A DNA stretch of 64,000 nt, taken from assembly GCA_019009955.1 (NCBI GenBank), contig CM032228.1:224447001-224511000 (forward strand), read 5' to 3'. Shown one piece after another: positions 32,251 through 44,144 of the stretch; positions within the stretch are counted from its first letter, which is position 1; every line of letters starts with the position of its first letter. The position numbers were made by a program, and so were the translations under genes. Under the pieces are notes generated by a model. It did no database searches. It saw only the letters and a list, made by a program, of their open reading frames with translations, and was not told where the DNA came from. The stretch is from Riptortus pedestris. Its lineage: Eukaryota; Arthropoda; Insecta; Hemiptera; Alydidae.

Positions 32251-33481
32251 AAAGGCATTAGAGACCTTAAGATCTTTATCCTCGGTCAAGTGAAACATTC
32301 ATTCACAAGGGATTCGTGATCAGAGGTTTACGTGGAGAGCGATCACCTCGCCATGGAGCCACTGTTAGCCAAGGAGGACTTGGAAAGATGAGTTGTCTCT
32401 AGTAGACTGACGAGCAGATTATAACCGGGGACGGGGGACAGTTAACTGAGTGTTAACTTGCCTATGGCTGGGATCAATGAGCGTCTTAATCGTTAGTCAT
32501 CTAGAGGGATTTTCAGACATATAGACTCCCTAGACTACCGCCCATCCATTAGCGCCGTGACACGGGTGCGCTCTGGTAGCGAAATCGTGAACTAATTTTC
32601 TCCCTTATCGGGGAAAGAAGCATTTTTTTTTATTTTATAGGGGAACTAGTTAGTTAGTTTTCACGCCTTTACTCGCGACGGCACCACATATATTTTTTTT
32701 CTCGTGTACTGAGTAGAATTGGTAGATATTAACAGAAATGTTTAAAAAATCGCGTCATGGCTCAGAATTTCTCCCAAGGGAAATATCCTGGGATAAAGAT
32801 GTACAGTAGTTGAGGGAATTTTGAATGGCAAAGCTAGGCAAGATATAGCGTTATAGAGTGAGTAGCTTTTGGTTTTTCGATGGACGAATTCTAACTCTTG
32901 ACTCCGCTACAAGGGGCTACAATTGTGAAACAGACCGAAAAGGGCTCCAGTGCATAGCAGTTACTCTTCATGCTGAGAGTAATCAAAATGGCAGACCTAC
33001 ACTTAAGGAAGTACACAGCTTTGCATTTCCGTTTTAAGTGTCTACTTAAAGATTAATCATGAACCATGCGTCCTTGCCTTTAATAAGTACAGAGAAAAGC
33101 TGGACAGTGGATTAAAACAGGACTTTCGACTCTAAGTTATAAATCAAGAACCAAATTTAATTTTGACGTATATTCTCATATTAAACTCTTACAAAATGCA
33201 AACTTTTATCGCTCAAGACTTTCAATTTCAACGTTTATGTCTCAATCAGGATTCAACGCAGGACCGGAACTGCTAAATCACTGGCGAAAGTCCATACACC
33301 CATTTTAACATGTATTAAATTTTAGGGTATGCAAAATGCTATTTGTACACGCGACCACAACAATCTTAGTGTATTGAGATAATGTTTTTTAGATTACCTT
33401 GATAAAAAAGAAAAAAAATTAAAATTAAGTAAACGTAAAAAAATGTTAATAAAAATACACAGCATAAAAATAATAAAATAC
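32251..33481. other. unassigned DNA, 32260-32620 relatively GC-rich
   Basis: No frame or repeat is convincing. Confidence 0.3.
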
Positions 33482-33558
33482 CTCAAAATAATCATCTAAA
33501 TCCCGGCTATCTGCACCAACGGTCAGGATTTGTTCCATAACATTATTATTCGACTCGG
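33482..33558 (-). CDS. candidate internal exon, unknown protein
   Basis: On the minus strand a 77-bp segment after ATTATTATAAG is open for 25 codons (two leading bases) and ends GAG before a GTATTT donor. It reads ESNNNVMEQILTVGADSRDL then DDYFE. The balanced, acidic composition contrasts with extremely AT-rich flanks, which is typical of an exon in such a genome. No family is recognised. It ends in phase 0, which is compatible with the phase-0 candidate exon at 14321-14539 on the same strand; any link is speculative. Confidence 0.35.
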
Positions 33559-33649
33559 CTTATAATAATGGAGATGCCATAATAATGGAATAAAGCGTTT
33601 CATGATATGTTGGCATATGACTAAAAGGAGGATTTAATAAAGATTAAAA

Positions 33650-33925
33650 GTTTCCACCCCTTCGGCTGGTCCGATTTCAGCCATTGACGAACTGTAACTT
33701 CACTTTTAAAAGAAACGTTTATATATCAAGCCTGTTACCTGTCAACCCAAAATTTCGACAGCTGGGGCCATACAGACAACCATATGTAATTTAATATAAT
33801 TTTAAACGAACTTTATTTCATCAACTCTAAGCAGGATCGAGGGACACTTGTAGAAATGTTTTGAAAATCGCGTAATGATTACAATCCCAAATTATTGATT
33901 TCTCCTAAGGAAAATCTGATGATAA
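33650..33925 (-). mobile_element. HINE-A 5' half, degraded
   Basis: GGTCCGATTTCAGCCATTGA, AAACGTTTATATATCAAG, AGGATCGAGGGACACTTG, TTGATTTCTCCTAAGG follow family order to the terminal palindrome. No TA core remains. Confidence 0.6.
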
Positions 33926-35159
33926 AACGTGATGTTTGTCAGTCATTTCACTGCGTTGGAAATTGTCTTAGATAATACAGTGAAATAGCGGATTTTGTTG
34001 TATTTCATAATTAGTTAGAATATTCTGTGATATAAAAAGGCACCTTGTTAATAATAATTATCATTAAATATACCCTAAAAGAAACTCAAAATTAATAAAA
34101 TTAGCATTAAAGAGGCAGAATGTTGATGCGAGAATCAGCAATGGAGTTTCTTTCCTTGAGGAATAAAGTATATTCATAAAATATGGAAAGCATTAGAAGG
34201 CCCAGATAAACTTGCATTAATATTCAAGCCTTACTTTTTATTTTTTTACTTGAAAAAAGAATAAAGTCCAACTAATCCACCAAAGCCTTCTAAAGCCCAA
34301 GGGGCTTTAATGTGTTAATATTCTTCAGAAGTTCTACATAATTCAGCATTGCATTTTAAACATTCAATGTCACTTATACCTCTGCAAAATTTATGGAAAC
34401 AACTCCGTAGAATGTAGGGCCGACAGCAGAAATAAACTTCACCTATAACTCTCTTTAATATTTTAACTGTGACAGAAATTTGACATGAGACAGGTCTACG
34501 AGAATATGAAACTAGTCTCGGCACAACAAACATATATACTAAGCGAATTTCTGTGTATTAGTCGAAATAGTATTAAGGTACAGTATTCATCGTTTTTCTT
34601 ATGTCAAAGCAAAATGGCTCTACATATTATTTTCGAATAAATACTAGGAACAGAAATATAGAAAACAGTGCTTCCGTTCCCACCCCAATTGTCTCTCTTC
34701 TAATTAAATATTTTCCTGGATAACGAACTTTAATCTATAACTTTTTATAGTAAGCTAATGCATAATAGAGCAATGTATACGTAATAAATTACAATCAATA
34801 AAAATTGTTCACTAGAGATTTTAGTTATATGAAGGGTTAAAGGAGAGAGAGTGGTCCGGCATCCGAAGCAAAGTCTGGCGGACACAGATAGATGTACGAA
34901 AAATTTAGATATATATGTGGGCTCTAAATTTTATTATCTAGCATTAGAGATTAGGAACAAAACATTTAGTTAACAATGGATCAACATTGCATATATTCGA
35001 AAACATATTTGTAGATGCTCCAAATAATAGTACAGGAAACCCCTCCACTACACACCTTTACAGTTTTTTTTCCTTTCCTAAACTATCACACATTGGGGAA
35101 AATTAGGTTTTTAATTACACAAAATATTTGAAACTCATAATTCATTAAATAGAAAGTAA
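33926..35159. other. unassigned region with a Cys-rich minus frame
   Basis: The minus frame 34315-34533 (72 codons) ends YFCCRPYILRSCFHKFCRGI then ECLKCNAELCRTSEEY. The CxxCxxxxC spacing could bind zinc, but I know no match and no splice signals stand out. The rest shows nothing. Confidence 0.25.
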
Positions 35160-35990
35160 TGGGCTTAACGCAATTTTTGTTTGATCACTAAGAAACTCGA
35201 TATTTAAGCGCCTGAATTACGGATGGGGTAGGGGGCTGTTAGAGCAGAGGAAAATCGGAATTTTAAAATATATGTGTTATTATGAGCCGCATCGGAATAG
35301 TTTACACAATCCTGTAAATTAAATATTTTTATTATTATTTATTTCGCCCACATTTTGCAATTATGGCTATACGGGACGGGTTATCTACAGGTCCCCACCC
35401 TTTTCTAGTCAGGGTAGGACTATGGATTTTATTCAATGAGTTCGTCATTAAATATATTCCTATTGCCCAGGCGTGAATCGCCACTCTAGGCTTTTCCGTG
35501 TGAGACTAAGGTCATCGCTTCCACTCACATGGCTCACTTTAGGCCCAATATTGTACAATACTTTTTCCCCCGAAACCGAGATATTTCCAATTGTTTTTAG
35601 TTTTCAAACTCGAGAAAACCGTACCTAGTCGTCTAGAATTAATAATAAGGTGATGTATCATGAAGAATTCTATTTCAAGCTTAAATACCAGATATTGTTT
35701 CCATTGAACTTTTATTACGTGAAATACATGGAAACGCGTTAGGCGTTAAGATTTCACGGCCTGAATGTTCTTAATTTGATCAAAACTAAAATTACCTGAA
35801 AATTCCGAATTCCTCCATCGATTATGTAACCAATCTAGTTGTAACTTTAATTTTTTAAAACTATGTTTCTAAATATGTATTCTCTTTCTCGAATGTTAAC
35901 CGAAATATTAAGAATTAAAGAATACACTTTTGGTTCACTTATGGTTTTTCTATGTGAAAAATATAGAATAGAATTACTATTGAGATAACC
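35160..35990 (+). mobile_element. HINE-A copy split by SINE-C
   Basis: Left part: CGCAATTTTTGTTTGATCAC, AACTCGATATTTAAGCG, GGGGTAGGGGGC. Right part from 35550: CGAAACCGAGATATTTCC, TTAGTTTTCAAACTCGAG, AGCTTAAATACCAGATATTG. Both termini are missing. Confidence 0.6.
35325..35545 (-). mobile_element. SINE-C inserted in HINE-A
   Basis: TTATTATTTATTTCGCCCAC, GGGACGGGTTATCTACAGG, TTGCCCAGGCGTGAATCG, CACTCACATGGCTCAC. Near full length with a complete head. Confidence 0.85.
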
Positions 35991-37097
35991 AGCATTTCAT
36001 TCCACCGCGAGGAAAATTTGATTACTTTTATTTAATTAATGAATCAATTCAGGTAATTTCAGTTTAAACATGCTAAATTACTTGTGTGCGAGTGATTTAA
36101 TTCATTATTTGATTTTATAGTTTTTGTTTTGTTTTTGTAAATGGTACTGTATTTAGTATTTTGCAAAGTACTAAATACAATATCTTATCTTTAGTATTTG
36201 TTCTATAATGCCAGTATACTGATCAAGCAATTTTTACCTGTCAGATGTGTTTTTATTTCTGCGGCCAAAAGTTTATGTACTATCATTCGAAACTAAAATA
36301 TATACCATAAATTCTAATTTTGCTGACGGTATTTTTCTTGACGGTATTTTTCCATATATTCTTATTAAGTCGTTATTATAACTCTCCACATCTTGAGAAT
36401 GCAATAAACATTTTTTTTTCCAATTTTTTTCTGACTTCTAAATGATATCAGTTTTTTCGCATCTTGAGAACAAAAACTATCATTTCAAGCTACTTTCAAC
36501 AACAACATTCACGAGGCCAACTTAAAAATGTTATAATCGTGTAAACAGTACGAATAATTGTGAATATGATTTCCCAGCAATGCTCAGCATTGGAGAACTG
36601 GAGAGATGCCAGGATGTAACACATTAACTAGCTTGAAGAACGAGAATACTGATAGAATTTCACAGTTCCAACCAAGACGTGTTTCGAATAACGGAGAGGC
36701 CTTCTTCTTATTTACTCTCTGACGTTTCAATCAGCCCTTCAGTTCAAAATCACCGTGCAAAATAGAAGTAGAAAGGAAGCCTTTCTAGATTATGTTAGGA
36801 AGGAAGCTGAATAATCCATTGGCCTGAGTTGTCAGTTACTGACAGATTTAGAAGAACTGACTCAATGAACCTTTAGGAACTATGGAAGTTATAAAATTGT
36901 TCCTGTCGCTTAGCATATTTATTTCAAGGAAAATCAACTGCTGATTGTATTCTTTCAATGTTTATAAATTCAACTACAAAATAATAAGATGCCCTGAAAG
37001 TGAGCCTCCTAAACGTTCCAAAATAAAATTTTGTTCTCAACTCATGGGATTTTTATTTAGTAATAGAAAATGCATGGTGAGAAAAGAACTCTAATGT
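35991..37097. other. unassigned AT-rich DNA with a 30-bp palindrome
   Basis: 36149-36178 is a palindrome with 14 of 15 paired positions (GTATTTAGTATTTTG on the left arm). Nothing else is recognised. Confidence 0.4.
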
Positions 37098-37158
37098 GTC
37101 TTCCCACCGCATGGGAAATCTCCTTAGTTTACGCAGCTCCTGCGAGACTGACTTTTTG
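37098..37158 (+). mobile_element. HINE-A 3' end fragment
   Basis: GGGAAATCTCCTTAGTTTAC, GCAGCTCCTGCGAGACTGAC, TTTTT. Only the terminus is present. Confidence 0.65.
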
Positions 37159-37445
37159 TGATATCGTTTAAAGACATATTTACGCTGTTGGCTTAATAAA
37201 GCAAGCAGCTTAATTCAAACTTATGTTCCAACATAAGTAAATAATTTAGACCATAAGTCAAATCTATCGATGGGCTAGATTAAAGTAGCTATTATCTCTT
37301 AAGTTTGAAGTACATATTCTTTAAGGAGTGTTCCCGTAGACGAAAATAGTATTTATACAGAAGAACCCGTCTCAAGGCGAATTGGCTCAAAATTGAACAA
37401 TCTAATGAAATCAATATAATAGAAAAATCGATGCAGATATGATTT

Positions 37446-37854
37446 TTGCAGATTTCCCTTAGGGGAAATCAGCTACTTAGGTTGTACTCATGATGGGACT
37501 TTCAAAATATTTGTTCATAGGCCCATCGGTCCTACCGAGGAGATGACGAAAGTGAGATCCATTGGAAACTGTGTGTATATATATTTCTCTTAACTCTCAA
37601 GTGGTCGCAATTTTTTTCCTCATCGATACAAAACTCGATATTTGAACGTTTCATGCAAAAGTGATGATCAAGTTCGTTAACGGCTAAAATCGGACCAGAG
37701 AGAGGGGGGTTTAAAGGGAGGAATCTCGGAAATTCTATATACTTCCGTTATTATGCATGGTGTCGAAAATTTGTATAGAGTCCATCTTATTGTAAATATG
37801 AAGTTATATAAATGTTGTTATGCACTTATATTCATTAACTTGATTATTAACTTG

Positions 37855-37927
<73 letters not shown>

Positions 37928-38380
37928 CAATTTTTGTTTAATCGTCACCAAACTCGGTATTTAATCGTTTTATGTAGAAAGGAAGATCAAGTTCGTTAAC
38001 GGCTGAAATCGGACCAGTGGGAGGGGCGGGGGGTTTAGAGGGGGGACTTTCAAAAACTCCAAATATCTCCAATATTATGCATCGGATCGAAAAATTGTAT
38101 AGAACCGATCTTATTTCAAATTAAATTTACTATAAATATTGTTATATACATTTATTCTCTATTAACCGTTATTGAATATTAACCGAGATATTTGCATTTT
38201 TCTGTTTTCAGTTTCTGAGATGAGATCGGCTAACTTCGGGTCTAGCCGTGGGTTTCCGTCAAGAGCTAGTTCGGGCCGTTCCCGTAACTGTTTGACTCTC
38301 AATTCTGAAATTTCTCTATTGTAAAACTTCACGTGGGAACTCTGCTTAGTTTACGCAGCCCCTGCGTGACGGACTTTTTA
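37446..38380 (+). mobile_element. chimeric HINE-A with duplicated core
   Basis: The first part starts TGCAGATTTCCCTTAGGGGA and runs through the core (GGTCGCAATTTTTTTCC...GGACCAGAGAGAGGGGGG) to a TA tract at 37858-37925. After the tract the core restarts at TCGCAATTTTTGTTTAATCG and goes to a clean 3' end (GGGAACTCTGCTTAG..GCGTGACGGACTTT). Two copies appear joined through the TA tract. Confidence 0.75.
38019..38045 (+). other. potential G-quadruplex motif in HINE-A
   Basis: GGGAGGGGCGGGGGG followed by TTTAGA and GGGGGG gives four G-tracts of at least three with short loops. Related G-runs occupy the same place in most copies. Confidence 0.6.
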
Positions 38381-39252
38381 TTACTACGAATAATAACTCT
38401 TTGATGGCCCACTTTTTATTTTTCTTGGAATAACTTACAGCGCGGAAGAAAGTTCGTCCTACGGAGCCCTAACTTTTTCCGAGTTCACTTCTTCTGCCTG
38501 AATTCTATTTATCACAAGTCGTATTGTTGTATCGCGGTTCATTCTTTGATTGCCTTTAGATTCAATAGAAACTGCATGTGTTCTTCTTGGCAATCCATTT
38601 TCTGAATATCAACTGCATATTTGCTAATTTGGGCGGTACTTTATTAATTGGTGAATTATTTCTGATTGTTTCATGTGTTATCGAGTGTTCCTCATTTGCC
38701 CTTCCACCACCAAAAGGAACCTAGGACATACGGATGGATATCTACCTTGCTAGTATGTTTACTGAAACTAAATGAACGATATTTTTAACACCTGCGTATA
38801 ATCCGTTGAGGACAGGACGTTATCTACTTAACTAGCAAAAAGCTTCATTCAGGGAAGGTTTTTTGAAGTAATTCCTTAAAACTTGTTGCATACATATGGT
38901 TGTTAACTATATATAATTATTTTTATTAGTATTATTATTAATAATAATTAATTATAATCTCGACTAGCTTCAGGGCCATTTCTGCATTAAAGACATTACG
39001 ACTTCCTTTATACGACAAACAAATGAGGATATGGGAAGTGGGGACTTAATTTACTGTACTTATATGTGTCTGAATAACATAATGATGTTCAAAGATTTAC
39101 ACATCACTTCATCCAAGTGGAGCACAATACACAAATACATAAAATCAAAATTAGGTCGGACATTCACTGTTTGGTCTCGTTTGTTCGGCACGGACGCCTC
39201 TTTTCCTGCCAAAGTATTCTGATTTCTTTCTAAGGGCTCGATCTAGCAGTTT

Positions 39253-39254
<2 letters not shown>
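38381..39254. other. unassigned DNA
   Basis: Nothing recognised; a 63-codon frame at 39031-39222 (+) has no known features. Confidence 0.3.

Positions 39255-39291
<37 letters not shown>
39255..39291. repeat. (TA)n microsatellite
   Basis: It abuts the apparent 5' end of the LINE at 39293. Confidence 0.97.
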
Positions 39292-39294
<3 letters not shown>

Positions 39295-39713
39295 TTCAGC
39301 CTTAGCCGGCGTGGTGTAAAGATCGTCTCCGTGATAAAGTTACTTTTGAGTGGTTTAGTGTGAACTATCAGTGAAAAAACTTATACGAATAAGTGGAATA
39401 GTGTGTCTTGCGTTTTGAGGTGAAATTTCAGGAATAAAGGTGACACAGGAAAGGGAGGAGAAAGGTGTAAAGGATCTGTACTTTTACGGAGGTGAGAGTA
39501 ATTAGACATCTTGATTGTGCATTGCGCATCCCAACTGTCATAGCGGCACTCCCCTCCTTGCTGACACCAGCTGATTGATAACTACTACTGAGTGATTAGA
39601 GCTAACCTGTTCTCCAGGGAGGTTATAACGCCTGTTTTCTAGAATAACAACACGTACTAATTAATAAATAAATCTAGTTGTTTGACTATATTAATTTATC
39701 GTACAGATAGGAT

Positions 39714-40461
39714 ATGGAGGGACTCACCAATTTAATTAAGCAGCTACAAGAACAAGTTCGCCATGGATTTGATGAAGCAAAAATTTTTAGAGACGAATTG
39801 GAAAAAACCAAAGTCCGCGTCACGCAATTAGAAGATGATTTAAAAAATATGAATAATTCGATTAGTACAATTTATAAGGTAGCAAGTAACTTTGAGAGAA
39901 ATAAGAGAAGAAATAACCTTTTGTTATTCAATTTAAGGGAAGAGCCTCAAGAAAATCCTCAGTCGTTAATAAGCAATCATACATTTTTTCACAACATATT
40001 TAGAACTAGACACAAACAGAAATAAAATGGATTCTATTTACCGGGTTGGGAAACGAACTGAAAACAATAACCGCCCAGTATTAATCAAGTTTATTTCCGA
40101 ATGGAAAAAGGTAGAAGTTTTGAGAGCCGCAAAAAAACTTAAAGGAACCCCATTCAGTTTGTCCCCAGATTTTCCACGGGATGTAAGAGAAAAAAGGAAG
40201 AAACTGCTACCTTTCTTACATAAAGCAAGGAATGAAAATCTCAAAGCACGCCTAATAAATGAAAAAATAGTTATTGAAGGCAAAATATATTCCTTAGAGG
40301 AATTATCTAATAAAAAACAAGAAGAATCGAAAATTGAGGTGACGAAAGATGATATTCCGGATTCAGGTACTTCCAGATCTAGCAGTATAGATAATTGGTT
40401 AACACGATCCAAACCGAACAAGCAGATGAAGAAAAGAAAGGCAAATCATTCTCCTACATAG
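39714..40461 (+). pseudogene. LINE ORF1 protein, one frameshift
   Basis: Residues 1-65 form a coiled coil (QVRHGFDEAKIFRDELEKTK, then VRVTQLEDDLKNMNN). An RRM-like part follows (ERNKRRNNLLLFNL), and after a one-base shift near 40000 the second half continues (DTNRNKMDSIYRVGKR, RPVLIKFISEWKKVEVLRAA, KGTPFSLSPDFPRDV). The tail is basic (KPNKQMKKRKANHS). This resembles the coiled-coil plus RRM plus C-terminal-domain ORF1 proteins that bind LINE RNA. It stops at TAG 40459-40461. Confidence 0.7.
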
Positions 40462-41500
40462 CAACAAAAGAAGTCTACAGCTCCACTGGCAATAGGATTC
40501 TGGAATGTTAATGGTATAAAATCTTTATTGGATCTTGGAAAAGATATTATTTTGACTCTTCAAGATTTAGACATAATTTGTTTGACTGAAACATGGTTAA
40601 CATCGTCTTCAAAATATAAAATAAATTGCCTGGCAAAATATGACATGGTATATGTAGATGCAATAAAAAGTCGTTCAGTTGGGCGTCCAAGTGGAGGCCT
40701 AATGATTTTTATGTATTCGTTTAAAATATGAAAATGAATATTTTATCGTAGCTGTTATATATTGGAGACCTGGAAAAGAATATGGCAAATATATTGAATT
40801 CATCTCCGATATACTCTATGATATTTATCTAAAGTATAACAACCTAAAAATTGTTTTTGGAGGGGACTGGAATGTCAGATTTGGAACCCTAAACATATTA
40901 GATGATGATATTTTCGATTACACCAAACTCACCAACCATAGGGAAACCCTAGATTATGAAATAAATAAAAGAGGGGAATTGCTAGTTGAAGTAATGGAGA
41001 GCTTTGGTATGATTACTAGCAGTGGAAGAACTATTAGTGATTTCCCTGCAAAATATACTTTTTGTGCGGAAAACTGGTTTAGTATTTGCGATTCTGTGTG
41101 GCTATCAACTACTACCATTGATAGCGTTTATGATTACGAGGTAAAACCAACTCCAGCATACTCTGACCACAATTTATATATTATATCTCTCTTGGGAAAA
41201 CACTCAAATAAACTATACTTAGGAAGGAAATTAACCATAAATCGCAATGCTGTGAACCTTGAAATGTTCAAAATAATCTTACGTACTTTAGACATCGATT
41301 TCAATTACAACGTAAGCCTCAATACTCTAACTGAAGATTTTAATAAAAGGGTCACTGATCTAATGAAGGACGCTTCCATGCTTAGAGTTAGCTCATCAAA
41401 ACAGATTCCAAATAAACCTTGGTTTGACCAAAAATGTATTCTAGCAAAAAAACAACTTACCTCTGCCGTATGTTTTATGTTGTTTTTTTCTATAGTAATT
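40462..41500 (+). pseudogene. LINE APE-type endonuclease region, frameshifted
   Basis: Directly after the ORF1 stop, and in the same frame, comes IGFWNVNGIKSLLDLG, ICLTETWLTSS, GRPSGGLMIF. After a one-base shift near 40700 it continues IVAVIYWRPGKEYGKY, LKIVFGGDWNVRFG, AKYTFC, and PAYSDHNLYIISL. These are the conserved blocks of AP-endonuclease-like domains, with catalytic Glu (TETW), Asp/Asn (GDWN) and the SDH motif all present. The frame ends KPWFDQKCILAKKQL, where reverse transcriptase should begin. Confidence 0.75.
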
Positions 41501-41643
41501 ATTGTATATAGTTTTTGTTTTTTTTTTTATTTTTTTTTTTAAAAAAAGAATTCTCTGTTTATGTTTATATGAAAAAAAGAAGAGGGCTGAACCCTTGCTA
41601 TAAAATTGTTAAATTTTTATAAGCTATAAAAATATTCTATTCA

Positions 41644-41648
<5 letters not shown>

Positions 41649-41707
<59 letters not shown>

Positions 41708-41710
41708 TAT
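41649..41710. repeat. (TA)n microsatellite after the LINE tail
   Basis: About 30 TA units with one CA interruption near the end. Confidence 0.97.
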
Positions 41711-42423
41711 TACTAACGTTGGATTTACACCCTTTCTACTAGAAGTCACTCACCACCGGGAGGCAATTGAGCAACTGCATAAAAGCGAAGTCTTTTAGCA
41801 TTCTTTGGCCTCATTTAAAAATTGTTTTACAAATGCTGGTTTAAATTGGTTATTTTATTTTATACTCAGCTATTGCTCGGTTTATTTAATCTCACGATTT
41901 TCTCTATTCCATAATATAACAAGACAACCTATGAAAACTGGAAATGAAATTATAGTTGTTAAGAAATATTTTAAATATAAATCACGTGGGTATCAGTGTA
42001 GATTTATTAATGGTAGGAAAAAAAATACATTAATGTTTGAGAAAAAAAAATTGTAAAATTACAATTTTAATACATTAATTTGTTAATATAATTGGTAATG
42101 CCATTGCGCTTTCGAATGAGACGAAAATTTTTAAATGGTCTAGTGCAACTGCTTCATTGCGGGAAGACAGTTATGTCCAATATCCACTAATTTTATCCGA
42201 TTTTAAAGTTAGTAGTTTCGTCGTAATTTTCTACGTAATTCCTGTTATGTTGTAAATATAATTTCCTGTTGCATGTATACTTATTTCTTCGAAAATGTAA
42301 CATCATTATTTAAATAATGGCGTGAGAAAGTTAAATATAAGAAGAGCTATATGATACAATTCAACACAAACATTAACTTAACATTCTTTTGCATTGATAG
42401 TTTTTAGTACATAATCTGAGCTG
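41711..42423. other. unassigned AT-rich DNA
   Basis: An 83-codon frame (41805-42056 +) has no recognisable domain. Confidence 0.3.
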
Positions 42424-42478
42424 AATGTAACCAATAAAGATGTAAATATATACCAAATAAATATATGTTCCAATGATT
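42424..42478 (+). repeat. direct repeat, left copy, flanking a HINE-A
   Basis: AATGTAACCAATAAA..AAATATATACCAAATAAATA and TATGTTCCAATGATT recur at 43065-43125 on the other side of the element, with one small internal difference. Confidence 0.9.
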
Positions 42479-43043
42479 CAAAAGTCCGTCACGCAGGGGC
42501 TTCGTAAACTAAGCTGATTTCCCACGTGAAGTTTTACAATAGAGAAATCTGCCTACTAATAAAGGCAGTAGTAAGGAATCTCTAAACCAATTCACGAGGG
42601 ACGAACAGTTACGAAAACGGCCGAACTAGCATTCGGCGGAAAGTCCAGAATATGGCCGACTTCTGCCGACCACTCACACAATTTGCAAAAATGCAAATAT
42701 CTCGTTTAATATTCAAGATACAGAATAAATGTATAGAACAATATTTATAGTAAATGTAACTAGCAATAAGATTGATTTTATACAATTTTTCGATCCGACG
42801 CATAATAACGGAGATATTTCGAATTTTCAAAAACAAAAATCCTCTAAACCCCCCTCCCACTGGTCCGATTTCAGCAATTAACGAACTTCTACATAAAACG
42901 ATTAAATTTCGAGTTTGGTAACGATCAAACAAAAATTGCGACTGCTAGAGCTTTACAGACAAATATTGAAGAAATTTTTCGAAAATCACGGCATGAGTAC
43001 GATCTCTCGCTGATTTCTCTTAAGGATAATCTACTAAAAAAAC
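42478..43043 (-). mobile_element. HINE-A, full length, no TA core
   Basis: AAAAGTCCGTCACGCAGGGG, hairpin with one change, AACTAAGCTGATTTCCCACG, complete body, then AAATATTGAAGAAATTTTTC directly where the TA tract would be, ending GCTGATTTCTCTTAAGG..ATCTACTAAAA. About 565 bp. Confidence 0.8.
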
Positions 43044-43064
43044 TAGTCCAGTACGACCATTAGT

Positions 43065-43125
43065 AATGTAACCAATAAAATTGGCTTTGCAAATATATAC
43101 CAAATAAATATATGTTCCAATGATT
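43065..43125 (+). repeat. direct repeat, right copy
   Basis: It matches 42424-42478 but carries ATTGGCTTTGC where the left copy has a shorter sequence. Confidence 0.9.
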
Positions 43126-43514
43126 AAATATTTCTATTTTCAATATCTCTATTTTAAAATTAACGTGCACTTTATGCATGAATAAGATATGATTACGGTG
43201 ACATGTTAGCTATTTCAACCATTTTTTTTATTATGCACCTGTCATGTTATATTTGATGATCAGAGCAATAAAATATTGACAGATTAAAGTATACTAATAG
43301 TAATTACTAATGCACTATAATTTGAAAGGTTTGACAAGTTTAAAAAACAATCATTTGTTAATCCCCAGTCAACATTAGGTCGGAGGGTAATATAAATCAT
43401 TAACAGATTTAGAAATAAGCCATTGCAGTACATGTTGTTATGACCGATCATCTTAAATTCTACTTATATACTAAAAGGGCAATCATAAATGTTTATAAAA
43501 GAATTGAAGAAATC

Positions 43515-43680
43515 TGCATCAGAAATCTGCATACTGGTAACACAACACCACCATGAGTAAATACAAACGGTAATGGGAAATCTTTCAGTAAATTAAAATA
43601 AATTCCCAACGAAAACGGCTTCTGAATTGAGTACGACCTCAATAGCTGCTTTCCCTTAAGGGAAGTCTGCTAAGAACATT
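43515..43680 (-). mobile_element. HINE-A with large internal deletion
   Basis: AATCTGCATACTGGTAACAC (near the 3' end) is followed within 100 bp by GAGTACGACCTCAATAGCTG and the 5' palindrome. The core is lost. Confidence 0.6.
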
Positions 43681-43921
43681 TACAAGTCAAGTTTATTTAT
43701 TTAAATAACTATGCCTTTTCTTTTATTTCCGATATGAATATTTAAAACAATTTTTAGAAATAAAAAGAGAAAAGCTATCCCTGGGATATGAAAGAGAGAT
43801 GCCCTCAGGGATATGGGATGCCCAGGACGTGCTCCGACTAAAGGACTAGCCACGATCAAGATATGCCCTACACCAAGTGCCTACCATCATCTCTAGATCC
43901 TCTCTTATATTTTACTCCACT

Positions 43922-44077
43922 TTTAGCAGATTTCCCTTAAAGGAGATCAGCTGTTGAGGTCGTACTCATGACGCATTCTCGAAAAATTTCTTCAATTCTC
44001 CATCGATTCAACCAAGGAGATGACGAAAATGAGGTTCGTTGAAATGTTTTATATATTTATATATATATATATTATAT

Positions 44078-44144
<67 letters not shown>

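Larger units (their letters stand above)
39293..41645 (+). mobile_element. LINE with ORF1 and endonuclease but no reverse transcriptase
   Basis: A GC-richer 5' leader (GTTCAGCCTTAGCCGGCGTG) is followed by ORF1, an endonuclease region, then a T-rich stretch and a 3' UTR-like sequence ending near ATTCTATTCATTCA before a TA tract. The reverse-transcriptase region expected after the endonuclease is absent. It looks like an internally deleted or 3'-replaced CR1/L2/Jockey-type element with a complete-looking 5' end. Confidence 0.75.
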
